64,000 bases of DNA. Origin: Strongyloides papillosus. Its lineage: Eukaryota; Nematoda; Chromadorea; Rhabditida; Strongyloididae. Below, piece by piece: positions 58,339-64,000 of this stretch. The notes under the pieces are model-generated. The model did not search any database, was not told the DNA's origin, and saw nothing but the letters and a program-made list of their open reading frames with translations. Position 1 is the stretch's first letter. Each line of letters begins with the position of its first letter. The stretch is taken from assembly GCA_005656395.1 (NCBI GenBank), contig SRSI01000048.1, positions 1,054,001 to 1,118,000 of the forward strand, read 5' to 3'. Position numbers and translations under genes: made by a program.

Positions 58339-61300
58339 ATGACAAATTCAATTTCTAGAAAACTAATTTTCTATGTTAATGGAAAAAAAATTGAGTTAAA
58401 TGATGTTGATCCTAAAATGACACTGGCAGTTTTTCTAAGAGATAAATGTAAGTTCAATATTCATAATTTTTTTAAAAAGATAACAAAAATTAATATTTTA
58501 AAGTATTTTTAACAGGAACAAAGATTGGTTGCAATGAAGGTGGTTGTGGTGCATGTACTGTAATGATTTCAGATATGGATCCATTAACAGATGAGATAAG
58601 ACATTATTCCGTCAATTCTTGCCTTACACCTGTCTGTTCTGTATTTGGTAAGAATGTAACAACCATCGAAGGAATATCTAATCTTGGAAGAGGTAGAATA
58701 CACCAAGTTCAAGAAAGACTAACAAAATCTCACGGTAGTCAATGTGGATTCTGTACACCAGGATTCGTTATGGCTATGTACTCATTATTAAGAAATAATC
58801 CTCAACCAACTACTAATGAAATCGATGAGGCATTACAAGGAAATTTATGCCGTTGTACTGGATATAGACCAATCCTTGAGGCATTCTACTCATTTTCTAA
58901 AGACAATAAGAATGATATTAAAGTTAAAGAAAAAACTTTATGTTCATTAGGTGAAGATTGTTGTAAAAATAAAAAAAATGGTAATGATACAACAGATGAT
59001 AGAAAAGATATTTTTTCATTAATATCATTTGACTCATCATTACCCTACACAAATGAACAAGAACCAATATTTCCATGTGAATTAAAATTAAAAAAATACC
59101 ATAAACAAGCTTTTAAATTGAAAACTGATGACTGCATCTGGTATACACCAACAACATTACAAAAGCTTGTTGAATTAAAAGATAAGCATCCATATAGTAG
59201 GATAATTTCAGGAAACTCTGAAGTTGCTGTAGAGTTAAAATTTCGTTTTATTGATCTACCAATAATAATAAATCCCAAACAGGTCCCTGAAATGAGGAAA
59301 TCATTCTTAGATTTCGATAGAAATGCTGGTTATATTGGTACTAATTTATCATTAAATGAAATGAAAACAATCCTTGAGAGGTGGATTAAAGAATTACCAG
59401 GTGAAAAAACAAAAATATTTAAAGCAATTGTCTCGATTCTTCATTATTTTGCTGGTAATCATGTTAGAAATACTGCCTCAGTTGCAGGTAATATTGTTAC
59501 AGCATCACCAATCTCTGATCTTAATCCAATATGGATGGCATCAAACTCAGAGATTGAGGTTATTTCCAGTAAAAATGGTAAAAGAACAATAACAATTGAT
59601 GAAAACTTTTTTACTGGATATAGAAAAACATTGATTAAGAGTGATGAAATTGTTACAGGCATATGGATTCCCTTCTCTAAAACAAATCAATATTTTCAAG
59701 CATTTAAACAAGCACAAAGAAGAGAAGATGATATTGCAATTGTAACATCTGCCTTCTCTGTTATCATAAATCATTCATCCAATGATAACTCATCAAAAAT
59801 TAAAAATCACACCATTGATGACATAAAAATTGCATTTGGTGGTATGGCACCAGTAACGAAATTAGCCACAAAAACAATGGCAATTCTTAATGGTAAAGAA
59901 TGGAATGATAAGATTAAAGAAATTGCATCTGAGGAATTAATTAAAGAATTTATGTTACCATGTAATGTACCTGGTGGAATGGCTAGATATAGAATGTCAT
60001 TGACATTATCATTTTTCTTTAAATTTTATGTCTATGTCTCATCAAAGATTGATCATAATACCTTCCAAGATTATGGAGTAAATTCAGCACTCCAAGAACC
60101 AAAATTACCACCATTTAAAACATCACAAATATTTTACGATGTACCAGAAGGTCAGGAGGGTTATGATGGTGTTGGGAGACCATTACAACATGTTAGTGGG
60201 GAACTCCACACAACAGGTGAAGCTGTATATGTTGGAGATATCTCAGTAGCTAGGTGTCTTCATATGGCTTTACTCCTCTCACCAGTTGCCAAAGGTACCA
60301 TTCAAAATATTGATCCAACAGAGGCACTTCAAATGCCTGGTGTTGTTGGATATTTTGATAAAAATGATGTCAAAAAAGGTACGAGAATCGGACATGGTGA
60401 TACATTAGTTTTTGCTGAGAACGAAGTTATATTTCATGGACAACCTATATGTGGTATTGTTGCTGAGGATCATGAAACTGCCAGGAAAGCAGTAAATAAA
60501 ATAAAACTTGATATTTTACCATCAAAACCAATATTAACAATTGAAGAGGCACTAGAAGCAAAAACATTCCATCAAAGTAACAAACTATCACTTCATAGTA
60601 GCTTAACTTTAAATGACAAGAAAGAAGAATTTGATTATTCATTATGTGATCATGTAATTGAAGGAGAAATTAAAATGGGTGGTCAAGAACATTTTTATCT
60701 TGAAACTTCACAAGTTTTAGCTATCCCAGGTGAGAGAGGTGAAATGGAAGTTATAGCATCAACACAATGTGTCAATGATACCCAACGTGATGTTTGTAAT
60801 GCACTTGGATTACCAAGACACAAAGTACATGTTAAGGTTAAAAGAATAGGTGGTGGTTTTGGTGGTAAAGAATCAACATCAGGATTAATAGCAGCACCAG
60901 CAGCTGTTGCAGCAAGTATATTAAAAAGACCAGTAAAATTAGTTTTGGAAAGATTTGATGATATGGCATTAACTGGTACAAGACATCCATATAGATTTAA
61001 TTACAAAGTTGGTATTGATAAAAATTTAAAATTAAAAAGTTTCGAAGTTTCATGTTACTCAAATTCAGGTGCTACATTAGATTTATCTGGTGGAGTTCTA
61101 ACAAGAGCTATGGTACATATTGATAATGTCTATAAATGGGATAATGCTGATATATATGGATACCTTTGTAAAACAAATATTTCATCAAATACAGCATTCC
61201 GTGGGTTTGGTGGTCCACAAGGAATGTTTTGTACAGAAACTATAATAGATCACATTTCAGAAACATTAAATATAAACTGTAATTTGTTACGTGAAAAAAA

Positions 61301-62514
61301 TTTTTACCAAGAGGGTGATAAAACACATTTTGGAATGACATTAAGGCAATGTAACATTACACGTTGTTGGGATGAGTGTAAAAAATTATCTGATTACGAA
61401 AAAAGAATTGATGATGTAAAAAAGTTCAATGAACATAACAAATATAAAAAACGAGGAATTTATATGATTCCAACTAAATTTGGTATTGGTTTTGGTTTTA
61501 AACAACTAAATCAAGCAGGATGTCTTATTAATATTTATACTGATGGTTCTGTTTTGATATCACATGGTGGTATGGAAATGGGACAAGGTCTTCATACAAA
61601 AATGATACAAGTTGCCTCGAGGTGCCTTCAAATACCAGTTGAGAAGATAATAATTAACGATACATCAACTGATAAGGTTCCTAATGCTTCACCAACAGCT
61701 GCAAGTGTTGGTAGCGATATGAACGGGTTGGCTGTTAAAAATGGATGTGATATATTAATGGAACGTTTAAAACCATTTAAAGATGCCAATCCAACTGGAA
61801 AATGGGAAGATTGGGTAATGGCTGCTTATGTTAATAGAGTTTCTCTAAGTACAACAGGATTTGGTATAATTCATAGTGAAACTATTGACTTTATGGATGG
61901 TAAAGGTGCTGAAGCTTTTGGATATGCTGTTTATGGTGCAGCATGTACTGAAGTTGAAATTGACTGTTTAACAGGTGATCATCATATGATAAGAAGTGAT
62001 ATAGTTATGGATATTGGTGATTCATTAAACCCTGCCATAGATATTGGACAAATTGAAGGAGCATTCATCCAAGGATATGGCTTATTTACAATGGAAGAAA
62101 TTAAAATACGTAGCGATGGTGTTAGGCATACCAGAGGACCAGGAACTTATAAAATTCCATCAGCTGATGATGTCCCAAGACATTTTAATGTCAAACTACT
62201 CAAAGGTTCTTCTAATAAAATGGCAATATTTTCTTCTAAAGTAAGTTTTTATAATATATATTTTTTTTACTAAAATATAATTATTTTAGGCTGTTGGAGA
62301 ACCACCATTATTCTTAGGTTGTAGTGCATTTTTTGCTATAAAAGAGGCAATAAAAGCATATCGTTTAGAACATAATTTGTCAGGATACTTTAGACTAGAT
62401 TCACCAGCAACAGCGGAAAATATACGTCTACACTGTAGTGATGGAATTACAACGATTATCAATAATGCTACTCTAAATTATGAAAATGAAGTCCCATGGA
62501 ATGTAACTTTGTAG
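58339..62514 (+). CDS. xdh-1: Xanthine dehydrogenase/oxidase
   Basis: Three exons: 58339-58447, 58504-62240 and 62290-62514; introns of 56 and 49 bases; 1356 residues (human 1333). The first intron uses the acceptor 'attttaaag'; the nearer 'aacag' 11 bases on would give a stop, while the chosen one restores [20 protein letters not shown], the conserved 2Fe-2S start. Further: second 2Fe-2S cluster ([22 protein letters not shown]); FAD domain ([14 protein letters not shown]); molybdenum cofactor domain with GGFGGKE (substrate Glu), [11 protein letters not shown] (substrate Arg), [18 protein letters not shown]-like PTAASVGSD and the exon-3 VGEPPLFLG with the catalytic Glu. It oxidises hypoxanthine and xanthine to urate in purine breakdown. 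An AATAAA lies at 62559. Confidence 0.96.
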
Positions 62515-63599
62515 TAAACAAAAAGTACATATGTTAAACTTATTCTTTACTTCTTTTTAATAAAAACAATTCTTGTATATATACTATCGATAATTCATGA
62601 AATTACATTTCCGATGACTTTTCATTTTGTAATTAAACGACAAAAATAATCGACATTTCCTCCGTTGAGTGAAGGAAATTCCTGAGAAAAAAAAAGATAA
62701 GAATAATGAAGATAACACCTCTTATTGTATTGTCAGAAAATTACATTATTAGTAAATACTTCTTTCTCATTCAACATTTTTTCGTTCAATATGAAGAAAT
62801 AAAGCTGTCAAGGTAAATAAAAGTACTATATAACTGTGTAACTTTGACAAAATATACGTGTTTAAAAAAAACTTTTTTTTTAAAAATGGAAGTGCAAATA
62901 ACGATTGAATATTTATAAATCCTCAATATCACAACCCACAAATTTGTACCTTCTATTTTTGAAGATGAAAATTTGATATGTACATGTAGGGCTATAGTCT
63001 GATGAAGATGGTTATTAAAGTTAGAAGAGAAATAGAGAAAAATTATAAAAGATTGTTTTCTAAAAATTGATGAATCAAAGATCAGATTTTTTTAGATTGA
63101 CTATTATAAGAGTAAAGTTAGTGAATCATTTTTCTAATCGTTTTCTATCTTTCACCTATCTTTTATATTATATAAATGTTTATATTGCTATCAAGGCACT
63201 TTTAAACATTAGAAAGGAATAAAAATAGAATACGTCATACACTATTAAATGATATTATATATTCTTTTTCTTCAAAAACACTATACTCGTTTTTCCACTT
63301 TTCTTCTTACATTGTCATATGGTCATTTTGTTTACCAATACCCCCTGTAAACAAAACCCTTCAATACAAATAACTAACTATTTTTATATCATATGAGAAA
63401 TGTTTTTTAGATAGTCAATAACTGTCTATTTCTTTTTAGTATCTTTTTATTATTTTAAATGTATTTACTATAAATTATTGACGTAATCTCTACTATATCT
63501 GTTTGCGATTGTTAATTTTTCTACCCCCATTCCTTTGAATCAATAGAAAGGATAGAAGAACATTTATTTTAACAATTTTTTTTTTATATTTTTAGGGAT
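62515..63599. other. Spacer between XDH and the RanBP9/10-like gene
   Basis: Holds the XDH polyadenylation signal (62559-62564) and the 5' flank of the last gene, ending in a long T tract and acceptor at 63595. No gene supported. Confidence 0.4.
63584..63595 (+). promoter_or_regulatory. 3' splice or trans-splice acceptor of the RanBP9/10-like gene
   Basis: 'ttatatttttag' after a long T tract, four bases before the ATG at 63600. It may take the spliced leader or a remote 5' exon. Confidence 0.5.
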
Positions 63600-64000
63600 A
63601 TGCCTAGTATAGAACCGGAAGATAATCTTTTAACCACATCTGGGGAAGCACCAATTAATCATGAAACTCCAGATATAGAAGTTTCGCCAAATTTTAAATC
63701 TGACTATTCTATTGATGATAAAGAATATGAAAAAAGGTTATGTAAGTTATATCCATATGCAGAAAGTCCTCTAGATTCAATACCTACAAAATGGAATTTT
63801 AATGATAAAAGTAATAATTTACAACTATCTATTGATGGTTTAAAAGTTGCATACAAAGGACCTGGTAGAAATCATCGTGATGCAGCTTCTATACGTGCCA
63901 ACAAACCAATAAAATTTAAATGTATAATGTTTTATTTTGAAGTTCATATCATTGATAAAGGTAAAGATGGATATATGGGAGTAGGTGTATGTCATAAGGG
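63600..64000 (+). CDS. RanBP9/RanBP10-like SPRY protein, cut by the window end
   Basis: The open frame from the ATG at 63600 runs off the right edge (133 complete codons seen). After an acidic, disordered 45 residues comes LYPYAESPLDSIPTKWN and then the start of a SPRY domain: SIDGLKVAYKGPGRNHRDAA, SIRANKPI, FYFEVHIIDKGKDGYMGVGV. This wording is that of RanBPM (RANBP9/10), scaffold of the CTLH/GID ubiquitin ligase. The LisH, CTLH and CRA parts would lie beyond the window. Confidence 0.85.
   Translation, partial: MPSIEPEDNLLTTSGEAPINHETPDIEVSPNFKSDYSIDDKEYEKRLCKLYPYAESPLDSIPTKWNFNDKSNNLQLSIDGLKVAYKGPGRNHRDAASIRANKPIKFKCIMFYFEVHIIDKGKDGYMGVGVCHK

Noticed and set aside
58504..58514. Use of the cag acceptor for XDH intron 1
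   Set aside because: It creates TGA immediately and loses conserved residues.
1..64000. tRNA genes, rRNA and CRISPR arrays
   Set aside because: No GGTTCGAATCC-type T-arm with a matching acceptor stem, no rRNA-like block and no regular direct repeats were found by eye. GGATTCGAA-like matches at 10021 lie inside coding sequence.

Overview
The window looks like nuclear DNA from a strongyloidid-type nematode (Strongyloides, Parastrongyloides or a close relative). Reasons: very A+T-rich sequence, many genes with one exon or two to three exons, introns of only about 36-63 bases with gtaagt/gtatgt donors and T-rich ...ag acceptors, pyrimidine-rich 'tttag' sites just before several ATGs as expected for spliced-leader addition, and ecdysozoan content (arginine kinase, DSL-type Notch ligand, EAK-7 and possibly FEM-2 relatives). 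The genus is inference. I see no tRNA, rRNA, CRISPR array or intact transposon.

Layout. 0-10.8 kb: GCNA-type SprT protease (+), an unrecognised membrane protein and CTF8 (both -, 119 bases apart), an EHD-like GTPase without an EH domain (+), a DNA ligase IV relative that has lost its catalytic lysine (+), and a UDP-glucuronosyltransferase (-). 12-24 kb: glutamine synthetase (+), then a minus-strand series made of a broken F-box-like gene, an intact F-box-like gene, RRP12 and a coiled-coil protein. 25-31 kb: DSL Notch ligand, an MGN-initiated unknown, and ERO1, all minus. 31-40 kb: an RBM12-like RRM protein (+), two unknown membrane proteins separated by 17 bases (-), an LBP/BPI-like secreted protein (+), a four-TM protein (+) and an EAK-7/mEAK7 TLDc protein (-). 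41-50.4 kb is gene-dense: NDUFA5, APC2, a FEM-2/PPM1F-like PP2C phosphatase and TRAPPC2L (all +), then TMEM209 and arginine kinase (-). 50.4-58.3 kb is a gene-poor interval with one small secreted-peptide gene and the 3' exons of an uncertain membrane protein. 58.3-62.5 kb is xanthine dehydrogenase (+). The window ends inside a RanBP9/10-like SPRY gene (+).

Most genes are unrelated housekeeping functions: DNA replication and repair, ribosome biogenesis, cell cycle, ER redox, respiration, trafficking, nitrogen and purine metabolism. Several same-strand pairs are close enough to be operons (CTF8 to membrane protein, NDUFA5 to APC2, arginine kinase to TMEM209, and the pair around 34.3 kb). Exon structures were built by hand: each chosen splice pair keeps the frame, and the total coding length of each completed gene model is a multiple of three. 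The most unusual items are the ligase IV pseudoenzyme candidate, the cysteine-free secreted peptide in the gene-poor interval, and non-pyrimidine 'aaag' 3' splice sites needed to keep two genes open.
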